Shown in pieces: positions 63,694 through 64,000 of a stretch of 64,000 nt of DNA; the first letter of the stretch is position 1, and each line of letters begins with the position of its first letter. Source of the DNA: CAYRFQ01 sp964423615 (GTDB lineage Bacteria > Planctomycetota > Planctomycetia > Gemmatales > Gemmataceae). Under the pieces are notes generated by a model. It saw nothing but the letters and a program-made list of their open reading frames with translations. It did not search any database and was not told the DNA's origin. The DNA lies in the NCBI GenBank assembly GCA_964423615.1, contig CAYRFQ010000029.1:22738-86737 (forward strand). The letters are read 5' to 3'. The translations under genes and the position numbers were made by a program.

Positions 63694-64000
63694 GAGAGCG
63701 GTCTACCTTTCCTTTTCCCGAGAGTTTTGCAAAACCCGACCACTATTCACATCGATTTCCTATCGCCAACTTACAACTTGAAATTTACCAAACAAACGAA
63801 AACTGTAAAACTACCTGAACTGTTGACACTGCGCACGTTGGTCAAACAACACGACCGGTACAATTGAGCAGTAAAGGTGTCAAAATGATTAGGGTTACCC
63901 AGTTCCAACCGGCTTGTAGTTCGGTCATCTCGACCAAGAAAATCAACTAGTGCATCATCCAGTCTTAATTTTGGGGTAGAGTCGCTTGAGTTTTCGTCTC
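63694..64000. other. Right-edge intergenic region
   Basis: No gene seen. One TTGACA (63823-63828) and one TGTCAA (63878-63883) lie 49 bases apart, upstream of the fusion gene; AT-rich around 63720-63810. Confidence 0.35.

Noticed and set aside
1..64000. tRNA, rRNA, CRISPR array, transposase or prophage genes
   Set aside because: No T-loop-like GGTTCRA blocks in plausible clover-leaf context, no spaced identical repeats, no transposase or integrase motifs were seen.

Overview
The window looks like a chromosomal segment of a planctomycete, most likely from the Gemmataceae/Gemmatales. The evidence is a TIGR02996 repeat-companion domain protein, a BBP7-type beta-barrel protein, several secreted PQQ-like beta-propeller proteins, Ser/Thr kinases fused to WD40/TPR repeats, and a zinc-ribbon plus terpene-cyclase-fold protein. 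No tRNA, rRNA, CRISPR array or insertion sequence was recognised. Genes are separated by long non-coding stretches, and several loci are decaying.

Region 1 (1-20.8 kb) is an exopolysaccharide (EPS) locus on the minus strand. Reading from right to left it holds a Wza-like export lipoprotein, a small secreted protein, a BBP7 porin, a Wzc-like chain-length/BY-kinase protein, a short initiating sugar-phosphate transferase, a polysaccharide deacetylase, a hexapeptide acyltransferase, an asparagine-synthase-type amidotransferase and a GT4 glycosyltransferase of the exosortase-associated (TIGR03087-like) type. The left edge carries a decayed second glycosyltransferase fused to a decayed RfaE-type sugar kinase. 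On the plus strand lie a PilZ (c-di-GMP) protein and a sigma-54 enhancer-binding protein with a degenerate receiver. Two gene-poor stretches (10.06-12.3 and 16.9-19.4 kb) hold palindromic TGTCAA/TTGACA sites and candidate sigma-54 (-24/-12) promoters. My reading is that the locus contains its own sigma-54/c-di-GMP-linked control circuit.

Region 2 (21-44.5 kb) holds mostly unlinked housekeeping and signalling genes: an alpha/beta-hydrolase lipoprotein, a zinc-ribbon/terpene-cyclase-fold membrane protein, a RavA/MoxR AAA+ ATPase divergent from an unknown acidic protein, a TIGR02996 leucine-rich protein, a GT2 glycosyltransferase, an 1831-residue kinase-WD40-TPR protein, inositol monophosphatase, ferrochelatase, a DUF1990 protein, a secreted metallophosphoesterase, a second kinase, two tiny translationally coupled genes, a PQQ-propeller protein and a PaaK-like adenylate-forming enzyme.

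Region 3 (45-51.7 kb) is a run of three secreted or membrane-anchored PQQ-like propeller proteins; two are close paralogues.

Region 4 (51.7-64 kb) holds a lipoprotein gene next to a broken polysaccharide-export gene, an MMPL/RND transporter, and a minus-strand glycan block: TPR plus SGNH-like protein, NDP-sugar epimerase, and two large fusion proteins that share a DUF4422-like N-terminal domain joined to different FkbM-type or class I methyltransferase modules. This last block is the most unusual protein-coding part of the window.
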